Notes under the pieces: model-generated
Database searches by the model: none
What the model saw: only the letters and a program-made list of their open reading frames with translations
Told to the model about the DNA's origin: nothing
Source of the DNA: Synechococcus sp. Nb3U1
GTDB taxonomy: Bacteria; Cyanobacteriota; Cyanobacteriia; Thermostichales; Thermostichaceae
NCBI RefSeq assembly: GCF_021533835.1
Contig: NZ_JAKFYQ010000002.1
Location: forward strand, 372,001 to 436,000
Length of the DNA: 64,000 nt
Reading direction: 5' to 3'
Position numbers and translations under genes: made by a program
Part shown: one piece after another, positions 27,114 through 36,637 of the stretch
How the letters are laid out: the number at the start of each line of letters is the position of its first letter
Numbering within the stretch: position 1 is the stretch's first letter

Positions 27114-27512
27114 TTAGTCGAGGATCTCGCCGGTTTTCTTGAGAACACGGACTTTGCGACCGTCAGCGGTGACTTGATAGCCAATACGGCTGGCTACTTC
27201 CTGTTTTTTGGAGTAAGCCATCACCTTACAAACGGGAATGGGGGCTTCTTTGGTTTCAATCGTGCCGCTTTCCCCTTCCCGTTGTGGCTTGCGGTGGTAG
27301 GTGACGATATTTACACCTTCTACCAAAACCATATTGCGCTCGGGAAAGGCACGTAGCACCTCGCCAATTTTGCCTTTGTCATCCCCGGAGATGACTTGGA
27401 CAGTATCCCCTTGCTTGATGCGCATCTTGTATCGCAGCCCATTGCGGTGCTTGCGAATGCCAGGGCGCTCGGTCAATCGCCGAATTTGGCTGGGTTTAAG
27501 GGGACGAGCCAT
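27114..27512 (-). CDS. rplX: 50S ribosomal protein L24 with N-terminal extension
   Basis: L24 is an assembly initiator of the 50S subunit. The KOW core [20 protein letters not shown] begins at residue 30, and the segment before it is a basic extension of 29 residues. The longer start at ATG 27512 is supported because it overlaps the rplN stop as TAATG and has GGAGG seven bases upstream. The result is 132 residues, longer than the common 100-115. Confidence 0.94.
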   Translation of the reverse strand: MARPLKPSQIRRLTERPGIRKHRNGLRYKMRIKQGDTVQVISGDDKGKIGEVLRAFPERNMVLVEGVNIVTYHRKPQREGESGTIETKEAPIPVCKVMAYSKKQEVASRIGYQVTADGRKVRVLKKTGEILD

Positions 27513-27880
27513 TACAGTACCTCCGGAGCGAGTGAGACGATCTTGGTATAGTTTTTCTCGCGCAGTTCACGAGCCACGGGGCCAAAGACCCGTGTGCCAC
27601 GTGGGTTGCCTTCGTTGTTGATGATCACGACGGCGTTGTCATCGAAGCGGATGCTCATGCCATCAGGGCGACGGATTGTATCAACGGTACGAATGACGAC
27701 GGCTTTGACAACATCAGATTTTTTGACAGGCATGTTGGGCAGGGCATCTTTGACGACCCCGATGATCACATCTCCCAGGCTGGCGTAGCGGTGGCCACTG
27801 CTGCCCAAGACGCGGATGCACATCATCTTGCGTGCCCCGGTGTTATCGGCTACCGTCAACATCGTTTGCTGCTGAATCAT
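27512..27880 (-). CDS. rplN: 50S ribosomal protein L14
   Basis: L14 lies at the subunit interface. [20 protein letters not shown] is the universal N-terminus, giving exactly 122 residues from ATG 27880, with GGGAGGTG upstream. The start overlaps the rpsQ stop as ATGA. Confidence 0.97.
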   Translation of the reverse strand: MIQQQTMLTVADNTGARKMMCIRVLGSSGHRYASLGDVIIGVVKDALPNMPVKKSDVVKAVVIRTVDTIRRPDGMSIRFDDNAVVIINNEGNPRGTRVFGPVARELREKNYTKIVSLAPEVL

Positions 27881-28128
27881 AGTTTCTTCACCTCCCGCAG
27901 GACTTCGGCTACTTGCCAACGCTTGGTTCGGCTGAGGGGACGAGTTTCGGTAATGCGCACCAAATCCCCCTCTTGACAGCGGCCTTCCTCGTCGTGGGCT
28001 TTGAACCGCTTGGTTTTGACGACGATTTTGCCGTACTTGCTGTGGGCAACCCGATCTTCAACGGCAACGACCACAGTCTTTTGCATCTTGTTGCTGACGA
28101 CGACGCCAACCTTTTCCCGAACAGCCAT
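27877..28128 (-). CDS. rpsQ: 30S ribosomal protein S17
   Basis: S17 is a primary 16S rRNA binder with an OB fold. [21 protein letters not shown] and [17 protein letters not shown] are diagnostic. 83 residues. The start overlaps the rpmC stop as TAATG and has AAGGAGG just upstream. Confidence 0.97.
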   Translation of the reverse strand: MAVREKVGVVVSNKMQKTVVVAVEDRVAHSKYGKIVVKTKRFKAHDEEGRCQEGDLVRITETRPLSRTKRWQVAEVLREVKKL

Positions 28129-28349
28129 TATTCCTCCTTGCCTGGGCGCTCGCCCCGCTTGCGTTCCCCTTCAACTGTCAACAGCTGTGCCAATTTGTGT
28201 TTGCGTAAACGAATCAAATGGGGTTGGTTCAATTGTCGTGTGGCCAACTGTAGGCGCAGCTCAAACAGTTCTTTCTTAACCGTGTAGATCTCGTTGCTCA
28301 ACTCTTCGTCAGAGAGGGCACGGGCATCGGCAATTTTGGGCATCGGCAT
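28128..28349 (-). CDS. rpmC: 50S ribosomal protein L29
   Basis: L29 lies near the peptide exit tunnel. The 73-residue product has [20 protein letters not shown] and [13 protein letters not shown] 28349 follows AAGGAG with a nine-base spacer, the ribosome site lying inside the rplP end; ATG 28343 is an alternative. The C-terminus [13 protein letters not shown] is longer than in E. coli. Confidence 0.95.
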   Translation of the reverse strand: MPMPKIADARALSDEELSNEIYTVKKELFELRLQLATRQLNQPHLIRLRKHKLAQLLTVEGERKRGERPGKEE

Positions 28350-28353
28350 AACG

Positions 28354-28827
28354 TTACTCTCCTTGGGCAGTGGCGGCGAGTTCTGTAGCAGCGCCTTTGC
28401 TGGATTCTTCTTCCGCAAAATCAGCCTTGGTGACAAACTTGACTTTGATCGGCATCTTTTGGGCGGCGAGGCGCATCGCTTCTCGAGCAATGGGTTCTGT
28501 GACTCCCCCCATCTCGAAGAGGATACGACCCGGCTTGACGACACAGACCCAAAATTCGGGGTTACCTTTACCGGATCCCATCCGGGTTTCGGCGGCACGC
28601 TGGGTGACGGGCTTGTCGGGAAAGATGCGAATCCAGATTTGGCCGCCCCGGCGGATGTAGCGGTTCATGGCACGACGGCTGGCCTCGATTTGTCGAGCGG
28701 TGATCCAACAGGGTTCGGTGGCCACCAAGGCGTATTCCCCGAAGTTGATGCGATTGCCTCGGGTGGCTTTGCCTTTCATGCGCCCGCGCTGTTGTTTGCG
28801 GTATTTGGTACGTTTGGGGCTTAACAT
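28354..28827 (-). CDS. rplP: 50S ribosomal protein L16
   Basis: L16 helps position tRNA at the A site. [19 protein letters not shown] and [16 protein letters not shown] are diagnostic. 157 residues, with an alanine/glutamate-rich C-terminal tail beyond the usual 136-140 residues. Confidence 0.97.
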   Translation of the reverse strand: MLSPKRTKYRKQQRGRMKGKATRGNRINFGEYALVATEPCWITARQIEASRRAMNRYIRRGGQIWIRIFPDKPVTQRAAETRMGSGKGNPEFWVCVVKPGRILFEMGGVTEPIAREAMRLAAQKMPIKVKFVTKADFAEEESSKGAATELAATAQGE

Positions 28828-28871
28828 GGCCGTTCCTCAACTGTGAACCGATAGGGATCCCTGGCAAACCC

Positions 28872-29618
28872 TCAGGCATCTGCTGCTGAGCGGTCTTCAA
28901 AGGTGGGCTTGCGCCGTTGCTGCCGACGTTTGGGCTGCTGTAGGGGCGCCTTTTGTTCGGGGCGCTCCTGTCCAGGTAGAACTTCGCCTTTGAAGATCCA
29001 AACCTTGACCCCGATGATGCCAAAGGTGGTGCGGGCGACGTGCTCGGCATAGTCGATATCCGCTCGTAAGGTATGTAGAGGGATCCGTCCTTCCCGAGTC
29101 CATTCGCTGCGAGCGATCTCGGCTCCATTCAATCGACCGGCAATTTGGATCTTGATCCCTTGCACGCTCGCCCGCTGGGCCCGCTGAATCACTTGACGTA
29201 CGATGCGACGAAAGGCAATCCGCCGTTCCAACTGCTGGGCAATGTTTTCTGCTAGTAAGGCCGCTTCTGCATCGGCGCGGGTCACCTCCACCACATTGAT
29301 GCGAATCGCTCGCTCGGTGCCATTCTGGAGGCTGAGTTCTTTCTGCAAGCCCTGGCGTAGAGCTTCCAAGCCGGATCCACCCCGACCGACTATCACCCCA
29401 GGACGGGAGGCACGAACCTCCAGATCAATTTGATCGGCTTTGCGCTCGATTTGAATATCCGCCAGGCCGGCACTACTTAGTTGTTTACTCAAGTAGGTGC
29501 GAATGCGCTCGTCCTCCTGCAACAGGGCCGGATAGCGAACTGGATCGGCAAACCAGCGGCTGCGATGTTCTTTAATCACGCCGAGGCGGAAACCGTTGGG
29601 GTGGATCTTTTGTCCCAT
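28872..29618 (-). CDS. rpsC: 30S ribosomal protein S3
   Basis: S3 lines the mRNA entry. [20 protein letters not shown], the KH domain [16 protein letters not shown] and [13 protein letters not shown] are present. 248 residues with a basic tail [11 protein letters not shown]. Confidence 0.97.
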   Translation of the reverse strand: MGQKIHPNGFRLGVIKEHRSRWFADPVRYPALLQEDERIRTYLSKQLSSAGLADIQIERKADQIDLEVRASRPGVIVGRGGSGLEALRQGLQKELSLQNGTERAIRINVVEVTRADAEAALLAENIAQQLERRIAFRRIVRQVIQRAQRASVQGIKIQIAGRLNGAEIARSEWTREGRIPLHTLRADIDYAEHVARTTFGIIGVKVWIFKGEVLPGQERPEQKAPLQQPKRRQQRRKPTFEDRSAADA

Positions 29619-29661
29619 GGTGGTGTTGGTTGAAAAGGTAGAGGGCTAGAAGTAGAAAAGT

Positions 29662-30033
29662 TTAGGATGCTGTTGCCGCTTCGGTTTCCATGGGCCGGAC
29701 AGCAATGGTGATGTGACAGGTTCGCTTGCGAATTTGGTAAGCACGACCTTGGGCACGGGGACGGAATCGTTTTAGTACCGGCCCTTGATCGGCATAGGCT
29801 TGGCTCACCACCAAATCACGGGGATCGAGGCCGTTGTTGTGTTCTGCATTAGCCACCGCTGAGCGCAGCACCTTGCGGATGGGTTCACAGGCGGCATAGG
29901 GCATAAACTCCAACAGGATCAGGGCATCGGCATAGGTGCGCCCACGGATTTGATCTAACACCCGACGCACTTTGAAGGGCGATATACGAATGTAGCGAGC
30001 TACCGCTTTGATGTCAGATGAAGAATCAGCCAT
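29662..30033 (-). CDS. rplV: 50S ribosomal protein L22
   Basis: L22 forms part of the peptide exit tunnel. [23 protein letters not shown] and the tunnel-loop end [20 protein letters not shown] are present. ATG 30033 (123 residues) follows AGGAG by seven bases; the frame opens at 30054. Confidence 0.96.
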   Translation of the reverse strand: MADSSSDIKAVARYIRISPFKVRRVLDQIRGRTYADALILLEFMPYAACEPIRKVLRSAVANAEHNNGLDPRDLVVSQAYADQGPVLKRFRPRAQGRAYQIRKRTCHITIAVRPMETEAATAS

Positions 30034-30074
30034 GATGCTCTCCTGTTGGATCACTCTCCGATAGACCGCCTAGT

Positions 30075-30356
30075 TCAGCGGCGAGACGCTTTTTTATCGC
30101 TGCCTGCATGACCTCGGAAGGTACGAGTCGGGACAAACTCCCCCAGCTTGTGGCCAACCATTTGATCGGTGATAAAGAGGGGTACATGTTGCTTGCCGTT
30201 GTGAACGGCGATGGTATGGCCGATCATCAGGGGCAGGATGGTGCTGGCCCGCGACCAGGTTTTCAGCATTTGCTTCTCATTGCGCTCATTCATCCGCTCC
30301 ACTTTGAGAAGCAGTTTGGCATCGACAAAAGGGCCTTTTTTTAGTGAACGTCCCAT
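30075..30356 (-). CDS. rpsS: 30S ribosomal protein S19
   Basis: S19 binds the head of the 30S subunit. [16 protein letters not shown] and [18 protein letters not shown] are universal. 93 residues, normal. Confidence 0.97.
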   Translation of the reverse strand: MGRSLKKGPFVDAKLLLKVERMNERNEKQMLKTWSRASTILPLMIGHTIAVHNGKQHVPLFITDQMVGHKLGEFVPTRTFRGHAGSDKKASRR

Positions 30357-30434
30357 GAGAACCTCGATAGTCTGGCAAGCGAAAAAGATCGAAAAAGCTC
30401 AAAGAGTAGACAGATAGGCTTCTCAAATGGGCTT

Positions 30435-31319
30435 CTATTGAGCCGCCCGTCCGCCCTTGTTACGACGGCCACCGCGACGACGCCCTCGCACCACCAGCTT
30501 GTTGCTGGCTTTGTTGCGTTTGCGCGTTTTGTATCCCAGGGTGGGTTTACCCCAAGGAGTGACAGGGCCACTGCGGCCAATCGGGGCCCGCCCTTCCCCG
30601 CCTCCATGGGGGTGATCCACGGGGTTCATCACCGAACCACGTACTTTCGGGCGGCGACCCAACCAACGGCTGCGACCGGCTTTTCCAAGACTGAGGTTGC
30701 TGTGGTCAACGTTGCCCACCTGTCCAATGGTGGCGTAGCACTCAGCCCGGATCATGCGCACCTCGCCGGAGGGTAGCTTCAGAGAAACATACTTGCCCTC
30801 TTTGGCCACCACTTGAGCCCCAGCCCCGGCAGCACGGACAATTTGTCCACCACGACCGGGATATAGCTCAACGTTGTGTACCACGGTTCCCAATGGGATC
30901 CGCTCTAAGGCCATGGCGTTGCCGATCTCAAAGGGGGCCTCGGGCCCAGCCACGATGGTGGATCCCACTTCTAAGTAGCGAGGGGCGAGAATGTAGCGCT
31001 TCTCACCATCTTCGTACTGCACTAAAGAAATGCGAGCGTTGCGGTTGGGATCGTATTCGACGGTTTTGACGAGGGCGGGGATCCCTCGCTTATCGCGGCG
31101 AAAATCAATCAGTCGATACAGTTGCTTGTGGCCGCCGCCCCGCCGCCGACTGGTGATGATACCGCGGTTATTGCGTCCCTTCTTGCGATGGATAAATTGC
31201 AACAGCGATTTTTCCGGTCTGTGGCGCTTACCGTTCTCGTCCCGAGACAGCTCCTCAAAACTGGAAACCGTCATTTGACGGGTACTGGGGGTGTAAGGTC
31301 GGAAGGTACGAATGCCCAT
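30435..31319 (-). CDS. rplB: 50S ribosomal protein L2
   Basis: L2 is required for peptidyl transferase assembly. The SGRNNRGRIT-like string [32 protein letters not shown] and [18 protein letters not shown] are diagnostic. The 294-residue protein is longer than E. coli L2 (273) because of a basic C-terminal tail [13 protein letters not shown]. Confidence 0.97.
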   Translation of the reverse strand: MGIRTFRPYTPSTRQMTVSSFEELSRDENGKRHRPEKSLLQFIHRKKGRNNRGIITSRRRGGGHKQLYRLIDFRRDKRGIPALVKTVEYDPNRNARISLVQYEDGEKRYILAPRYLEVGSTIVAGPEAPFEIGNAMALERIPLGTVVHNVELYPGRGGQIVRAAGAGAQVVAKEGKYVSLKLPSGEVRMIRAECYATIGQVGNVDHSNLSLGKAGRSRWLGRRPKVRGSVMNPVDHPHGGGEGRAPIGRSGPVTPWGKPTLGYKTRKRNKASNKLVVRGRRRGGRRNKGGRAAQ

Positions 31320-31387
31320 GGTTGCAGCGGGGGTGGAGGACTGAGTGCAGTTAGCTCAAGGAGGGGAAGGATTCTTGCAAGGATTTT

Positions 31388-31687
31388 TTAGGTATCTGGG
31401 AAGAGGGTAATGGAATCTCCTTCGGCCAAGGTCACCACGGCCCGCTTAGGACGGGTGCGATAGCCGACGAAACGACCGACTCGCCGCTGCTTGCGTGCAG
31501 GTTGCAGGGTGTTCACAGCAGTGACCCGCACCCCGAACATTTCTTCGACGGCAGCCCGGATTAAGGGCTTGGTGGCGGTGGGCATGACCTCAAAGGTGTA
31601 TTTCCTCTGCTCCATCAGTACCGTTGCTTTTTCCGTGATGATCGGGCGTAACAATACATCCGCCAGAATCCGCTTGCTCTCAGTCAT
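31388..31687 (-). CDS. rplW: 50S ribosomal protein L23
   Basis: L23 lies at the tunnel exit and docks trigger factor and [25 protein letters not shown] is typical. 99 residues. It overlaps the end of rplD by 8 bases. Confidence 0.96.
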   Translation of the reverse strand: MTESKRILADVLLRPIITEKATVLMEQRKYTFEVMPTATKPLIRAAVEEMFGVRVTAVNTLQPARKQRRVGRFVGYRTRPKRAVVTLAEGDSITLFPDT

Positions 31688-32438
31688 CGCTTTGCTCCTC
31701 TGCTTCCGCTTCTGCTGCTGCCATTTCCACCGCTTCTGCAGGTGGTGGGTCTAATTTGGCTGCTACGGGAGTAGAAAGGGAATCCACAACTCCGGCTGCG
31801 CTAGATTCGGCTCCCCAACGGGCCTTGAATTGTTCCAAGGCAGAGGTGGTGATCAGCACCCAATCCACGTTGAGCAGATCAAACACATTGATCTGATCTA
31901 GACCCACCAATTTGACTCGAGCAATGTTGCGGACGACTCGTTCTAAGGTTTCTGTCCGCTCCGCCACGATCAATAAAGCCGACTGATCTTCCATGACCCC
32001 CCACCGCAGCAGAGCTTGAGCCACCTCGCGGGTTTTGGGCGGATCCAGCTGCGCTAGGAAATCTTGCACCACGATTAGATCTTCTACCCGGCTTTGCAAA
32101 GCAGTACGCAGGGCTAGTTGCCGTTCCTTGCGATTCATAGCCAGGTTGTACTCCCGCTTGCGGGGGCCGAAAATGACCCCCCCCTTCCGCCACAGAGGAG
32201 AACGAATCGAACCAGCACGCGCCCGTCCCGTCCCTTTCTGCTTCCAGGGTTTGCGACCGCCACCGCGCACCTCAGAACGGGTTTTGGTGTGGGCGTTGCC
32301 TTGGCGGGCGTTGGTCATCTGCCGACGTACGGCGAGGTGGAGGATGTGGGCAGCTGTTTCGGGGCGAGCCACTTTCAGGCTCAGCTCCGCATTGCCCACT
32401 GTTCCCCCTTGCCAATCTTTAACCACACAACTTGCCAT
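31680..32438 (-). CDS. rplD: 50S ribosomal protein L4
   Basis: L4 lines the exit tunnel and, in E. coli, represses the S10 operon. [21 protein letters not shown] and [21 protein letters not shown] are diagnostic. The 252-residue protein ends in a long Ala/Glu-rich tail not found in E. coli L4 (201 residues). Confidence 0.96.
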   Translation of the reverse strand: MASCVVKDWQGGTVGNAELSLKVARPETAAHILHLAVRRQMTNARQGNAHTKTRSEVRGGGRKPWKQKGTGRARAGSIRSPLWRKGGVIFGPRKREYNLAMNRKERQLALRTALQSRVEDLIVVQDFLAQLDPPKTREVAQALLRWGVMEDQSALLIVAERTETLERVVRNIARVKLVGLDQINVFDLLNVDWVLITTSALEQFKARWGAESSAAGVVDSLSTPVAAKLDPPPAEAVEMAAAEAEAEEQSDD

Positions 32439-32502
32439 TGTTCCCTCGTCTTTGCGGATGCTTAGCGGCTTCAGTCTCTACAGGGATCGGGATCCCTTCT
32501 AC

Positions 32503-33147
32503 CTAGCGCTTGTTACCTACTTGCTTGGCGGGAGTGATTTCTAACAATCCACCCTCAACACCGGGCACGCAGCCTTTGATCAACAGCAGATCCCGCTCCA
32601 CATCCACCTGCACCAACTGCAACTTGCGGGTGGTAACCCGGGTGGCTCCCAGTCGCCCTGCCATCCGTAACCCCGGAAAGACGCGACCAGGGGTCGTACC
32701 GGCACCGATAGAACCTGGTTCGCGGTGGTTTTTGGAACCATGAGACATGGGGCCACGACCGAAGTGGTGACGCTTTTGGTTGCCGGCAAATCCTCGCCCA
32801 ATAGAGGTGCCCGCCACATCCAGCAACTGGCCAGGGGTAAACATCTCTACCGTCAGGGACTGACCTAGCTGGTAGCTTTCCGGTTGCTCGATGCGAAACT
32901 CGCGCAAATGACGCAACGGCTGCGACACACCCGCCTTGCTAAGGTGACCCCGCTGGGGTTGGGTGAGGTGCTTTTCGGTGGTAGGCAGGTAGCCCACCTG
33001 CAGAGCGTTGTAGCCATCTGTGGCTTGGGTTTTGATCTGCGTGACGGTACAAGGCCCCGCCTGCACCACCGTGACAGGAATGGCCAAACCTTCCGGAGAG
33101 AAGATCTGGGTCATGCCGACTTTTCTTCCAAGGATGCCAAGCACCAC
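32503..33147 (-). CDS. rplC: 50S ribosomal protein L3
   Basis: L3 is an early 50S assembly protein close to the peptidyl transferase centre. [18 protein letters not shown] and the tip segment [22 protein letters not shown] are intact. I start at GTG 33147 (214 residues) with GGGAGG five bases upstream; the open frame to 33186 carries no homologous residues. This is the promoter-proximal gene of the S10-spc operon; rpsJ is not in front of it, as usual for cyanobacteria. Confidence 0.96.
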   Translation of the reverse strand: MVLGILGRKVGMTQIFSPEGLAIPVTVVQAGPCTVTQIKTQATDGYNALQVGYLPTTEKHLTQPQRGHLSKAGVSQPLRHLREFRIEQPESYQLGQSLTVEMFTPGQLLDVAGTSIGRGFAGNQKRHHFGRGPMSHGSKNHREPGSIGAGTTPGRVFPGLRMAGRLGATRVTTRKLQLVQVDVERDLLLIKGCVPGVEGGLLEITPAKQVGNKR

Positions 33148-33567
33148 GAGAGCCTCCCATCGAGCCACAGGACTCGCCTTGATCAATTTGCAATTGGCTC
33201 AACGAGCCGGAGTTGTGTAGAGATAGTCACAGCAGCACCATCAGGTCAAACCCAACGCTGCTCGAAAGCTTCAAGGTAAGCAAATCACACTGGATGCTTA
33301 TTGAGAGAAGACAAACAAGCACAACCGCCGCTGAGCTTTTTGCTTCACCTACCCCTGAATCACACGCTAAACTGCTCTCTCAGACTGCTCGGACTTGCCT
33401 GCTCAAGGAGGCAGTATCCGGGATAGCAGTATTCCACAGGTCGCCATAGACTCTTCGCCGAAAGGGGGCGGATTCAATTGGCAACAGTAGTACATCATAG
33501 TGAAGCGAAGACCTCTTTGTCCAGATCTTGAGGGGAAAAATCTGCTCGTGTTGGGAGGCCAGTAACG
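33148..33567. other. Divergent control region between rplC and helicase-like gene
   Basis: About 420 bases with no recognised coding sequence. The S10-spc operon must start on the minus strand here and the SF1-like gene on the plus strand. I could not assign a convincing -10/-35 pair by eye. The region is lower in GGATCC palindromes than its surroundings. Confidence 0.5.
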
Positions 33568-35586
33568 GTGATGATAGCTCCAGCCCAGGGAGAGCAACAC
33601 CCTGAGGGGAAATCCTCTCGGTTTCAGAGTGTGATCGGATGGGCAGGCAGTGGCTTGACTCAGGCGTGCATTGAGCGCTATCGGCATTTACTGAAAACAG
33701 GATCCGATCCGGGGCGGATTTTGTTTTTGGTGCGTAGCCAACGACAAGCCCGTGAGATTCTGGAACGCCTACAACAGGACAATTCGGGTTTGGTGGGGCC
33801 GTGGCGGGTGGAGACCTTTTTACAACGGGTCGGGCGATCCTTGGCAGACCATTGGCCGCAGGTGCGAGCCGGGATCCCGCAGTTGCCCGCCCAGTTTGAG
33901 CCGGTACCTTTGGCCAAAGATTTGACCCAATTTCTCTGTGCACGGGTTTGTGCCCTCTGCCCTCGCCATGGAGAAGCCTTTGCCAATATCGGCCTGAAGG
34001 ACTTTCAGGTTTGGGATCAAATCAGTAGTGCTGCCTATATTGCCGGGGCCTCGGGGTTGCTTGCCGAAGCGGTGGGATCCCGTTTGGCACAGGCCTGGCC
34101 GGAAGATAACGATCCCGCTCGGGCAGAGGCTTTACGGGCTATGGGCTGTTGTGTGGGTCGGCTGTGGGAGGCGGCACTGGAGTTGGGATCCCTGGACTTT
34201 GGTCTGCAAATTCGTCTATTTCGGGAACACGTCTTACCTTTGGCGGACTTTTGGGCGGAGTGGGATCACCTGATTGTGGATCAGGCGGAGGACAGTTGTG
34301 GGGTGGCACTGGAGTTTTATCGACAGGGACAATCTCATCTGCAAAGCCAATGGTTTAGCTACACAATTGGCGGTGGAGCCTCGTTCACGGGAGTCCCAGA
34401 AGGGGTGGCCCGTTTTTTGATGGAACAGACCCAATTCCAGTTTCTTGAGGATAGCCATCGAGCCTCGACCGGAATGATTCGGCTGGGGCTACAAATTGCG
34501 CAGGTGCTGGATCCACGGTTTTCTCATCCTCTGTCTGCACCGGACGCTAAAGATTTGCCTTCTATACAGGTTTTGGAAGGAGAAACCCAGTTTGCGGCGG
34601 TGGAAGTGATGGTGGCCCAGATCAAACGCCTGCTGGCGGCTGGCATTCAGGCCTCTCGCATCGCCATTCTGTTGCCCCGTATGGATGCGGGTGTCAGCCT
34701 CAGCCTACAGGAACAGTTGCCTGAGGTATGGCCGATTGCTCCGTTTCCGGCCTTGATTCGCTATCCTCTGGTGCGGGCGGTGTTGACGGTGGCGGAATTA
34801 GCCCATCCAGAGTGGGGTGCTTTTCCCACTTTGTCGGAGTGGCGGCTGATGCTCGGTTTGGTGCTGGGGCTGGATCCGATCCGGGCGGCTTTGCTAGCAG
34901 AAGATACGTTGGATCCGGTGGGACGTTCTTGGCGTCCACAAACGGCGGTACGGCAACCGGAACGGGTCGGGTTTTCCAACCTAGAGCGCTACCAAAAGCT
35001 GTTGACCTGGTTGCAAGGGTATCGCTCCGGCTCCCCGCTGGCCCACTTCTTCCAACAGTTTTTTGCTGATCATTTGGTTAATGGAGTGACTTCTGCGCAG
35101 GAGCAGGAATTGCTGCGATTGTTGATCGAGGCAGCCCAGCGATTTCGGCAAGCATTTCCCACAGAGACGGATCCCTCTTTTGTGGCCATGATTCGCTCGG
35201 GACAGACCCCCAGCAGCAGTCGCTATGAGCCTCACTATGCCCAGCATTTGGTTGTAGCTACCCCTGTGGCCTATATCAATCGGGGCTTGGAGGCGGATTA
35301 CCAGTTTTGGTTTGATATCACTAATCCCAGCTGGTCTCGCTCCCTCTGGCACACCCTCTACAATGACCGGGTACTCACCCCAGATTGGGACGGGGCGGTT
35401 TTTGATCCGGTGCAAGATCTACAAGCTCGGCAGCAGATTCTAGCCCGTACCCTACTCAATCTCTGCTGTCGGAATCGTCACGGTTTATGGCTGGTACGCT
35501 CGACCTTTAATTATCGGGGCGAGGAGAATACTGGCATTTTGGATCATCTGATTTTGAAAGGATTTCGGGCGATGGAGCCTATCTAG
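33568..35586 (+). CDS. SF1 (UvrD/PcrA)-like protein with degenerate Walker motifs
   Basis: The 672-residue product has the outline of a superfamily 1A helicase. The Walker A segment reads GWAGSGLTQ at residues 24-32, where the usual GxGKT lysine is Leu30. The Walker B segment reads HLIVDQAED, with Asp238 but Gln239 in place of the catalytic glutamate. A motif V-like string LVVATPVAYINRGLEADYQF near residue 570 matches the KGLE region (K replaced by R). RILFLVRSQRQ fits motif Ia. A GTG at 33568 or ATG at 33571 starts it, with GGGAGG upstream. Cyanobacterial genomes carry related poorly characterised proteins, often annotated as recombinase or helicase. ATP hydrolysis appears unlikely; a structural or recombination-adaptor role is only inferred. 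Confidence 0.7.
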   Translation: MMIAPAQGEQHPEGKSSRFQSVIGWAGSGLTQACIERYRHLLKTGSDPGRILFLVRSQRQAREILERLQQDNSGLVGPWRVETFLQRVGRSLADHWPQVRAGIPQLPAQFEPVPLAKDLTQFLCARVCALCPRHGEAFANIGLKDFQVWDQISSAAYIAGASGLLAEAVGSRLAQAWPEDNDPARAEALRAMGCCVGRLWEAALELGSLDFGLQIRLFREHVLPLADFWAEWDHLIVDQAEDSCGVALEFYRQGQSHLQSQWFSYTIGGGASFTGVPEGVARFLMEQTQFQFLEDSHRASTGMIRLGLQIAQVLDPRFSHPLSAPDAKDLPSIQVLEGETQFAAVEVMVAQIKRLLAAGIQASRIAILLPRMDAGVSLSLQEQLPEVWPIAPFPALIRYPLVRAVLTVAELAHPEWGAFPTLSEWRLMLGLVLGLDPIRAALLAEDTLDPVGRSWRPQTAVRQPERVGFSNLERYQKLLTWLQGYRSGSPLAHFFQQFFADHLVNGVTSAQEQELLRLLIEAAQRFRQAFPTETDPSFVAMIRSGQTPSSSRYEPHYAQHLVVATPVAYINRGLEADYQFWFDITNPSWSRSLWHTLYNDRVLTPDWDGAVFDPVQDLQARQQILARTLLNLCCRNRHGLWLVRSTFNYRGEENTGILDHLILKGFRAMEPI

Positions 35587-35698
35587 ACACCTAAGTGCTT
35601 CCTAGTTTCTGTTACAGAAATTTTCCTAAATCTATTTGTCAGTTCTTTAATTAGAACTGACAAATCAACCGTTGATAAATCAACTGGTAAATTCATGG

Positions 35699-36040
35699 TT
35701 ATTCCTCCCCAAATATTTGAGTCATCTGTTCCTTAAATTTTTGCAATATTCTTAGTTCTTGCTCATCGGTTGACTCGCGGCAAATCATTGCTTTAAGCAA
35801 CCCTTCAGCATGGAACCTATCCCTTCTTGCCAAAACCTTTTGCCATAGTTTCTCTATCCGCTCTGGCTCTGACGGTAAAATTATCATCAAATCTAATCCA
35901 ATGGCATCTCTTAAAAAGAGTCACTTGAAACTGTCCTCAGGAGAACCATTCTCTTTCAAAAGATTCAGAATCGATAATATCTCCTCTGCAACTTTTATAC
36001 ACCCTTGGCATAAACCAAGGATAATTTTCTCTATTTTCAT
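35699..36040 (-). pseudogene. AT-rich gene interrupted by one in-frame TGA
   Basis: A 39-codon open frame (start ATG 36040, stop TGA at 35921-35923) and a 63-residue frame (ending at 35699) lie in the same reading frame, joined by sequence that continues to read LFLRDAIGLDL. Together they make about 113 codons with one internal TGA. The N-terminal part is MKIEKIILGLCQGCIKVAEE, the C-terminal part contains RRDRFHAEGLLKAM and a helical QELRILQKFKEQMTQIF. No family is recognised. The DNA is much more AT-rich than its neighbours, suggesting recent acquisition. A real pair of small genes is the alternative. Confidence 0.5.
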
Positions 36041-36305
36041 TTTTTTTACCCCATCCCCTAAAATAAATTTGACAACCTCCAATTATTTACTGAATAAGTA
36101 AATAATTGAAACTTAGGGATCCCTGTCAAAAGGGATCCCATCCAAAAATTAGAGATCAGACGCAGGATCCTTGATCTGAATGATTAAATAACAGCCGACC
36201 TACCACCCGTAGAGATAGGGATCCCCTGTAGAAGGATAGCGCTGGGGATCCCGTCTTTCAATTGCTGTTGCCATTCAAAATCACATTCACAGTCAATGGA
36301 ATCCG
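36041..36305. other. Spacer rich in GGATCC palindromes
   Basis: No gene seen. At least five GGATCC copies lie within about 150 bases (for example near 36118, 36132, 36166, 36219 and 36246), more than in adjacent coding DNA. Confidence 0.5.
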
Positions 36306-36530
36306 CTATTTCCCCTGCTGCTCAGTAGCTTGGCGCAGTTCACTGGCCATTTCCATGAACTCTCGAGGATTGCCCGCAGTGCCATAGGAAGCGCGGTCTT
36401 GCACCTTCTTGCCGCTGCCTTGACGAGTGCGGATATTCAACAGGGAACTGGCCATTTCCATGAACTTAGCAGGATTTCCCTCACTGCTGGCCCGCATTGA
36501 GGAGCCCCGTCCGCCACGAGTGATTGCCAT
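36306..36530 (-). CDS. Small protein with duplicated GNPxxFMEMAS motif
   Basis: The 74-residue product contains GNPAKFMEMASSLL at residues about 18-31 and GNPREFMEMASELR at about 53-66, an internal duplication of 14 residues. The segments are separated by a basic Ser/Gly/Arg linker, and the N-terminus is Arg/Gly-rich (MAITRGGRGSSMR). I know no named family with this motif. The ATG has a moderate GGGG ribosome site about five bases upstream. It lies alone between the AT-rich patch and a polyamine-type permease. A structural or nucleic-acid-binding small protein is possible but nothing is shown. Confidence 0.6.
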   Translation of the reverse strand: MAITRGGRGSSMRASSEGNPAKFMEMASSLLNIRTRQGSGKKVQDRASYGTAGNPREFMEMASELRQATEQQGK

Positions 36531-36637
36531 AAATACCCCAATTCTCAGAAATGAAATGCTTGTTCATATCTTCCCACAAGGGATCCGGGATCAACCAGGC
36601 CCAATGCTGCATCTTGTGAAGCGGCTTCGAGGTGGGG

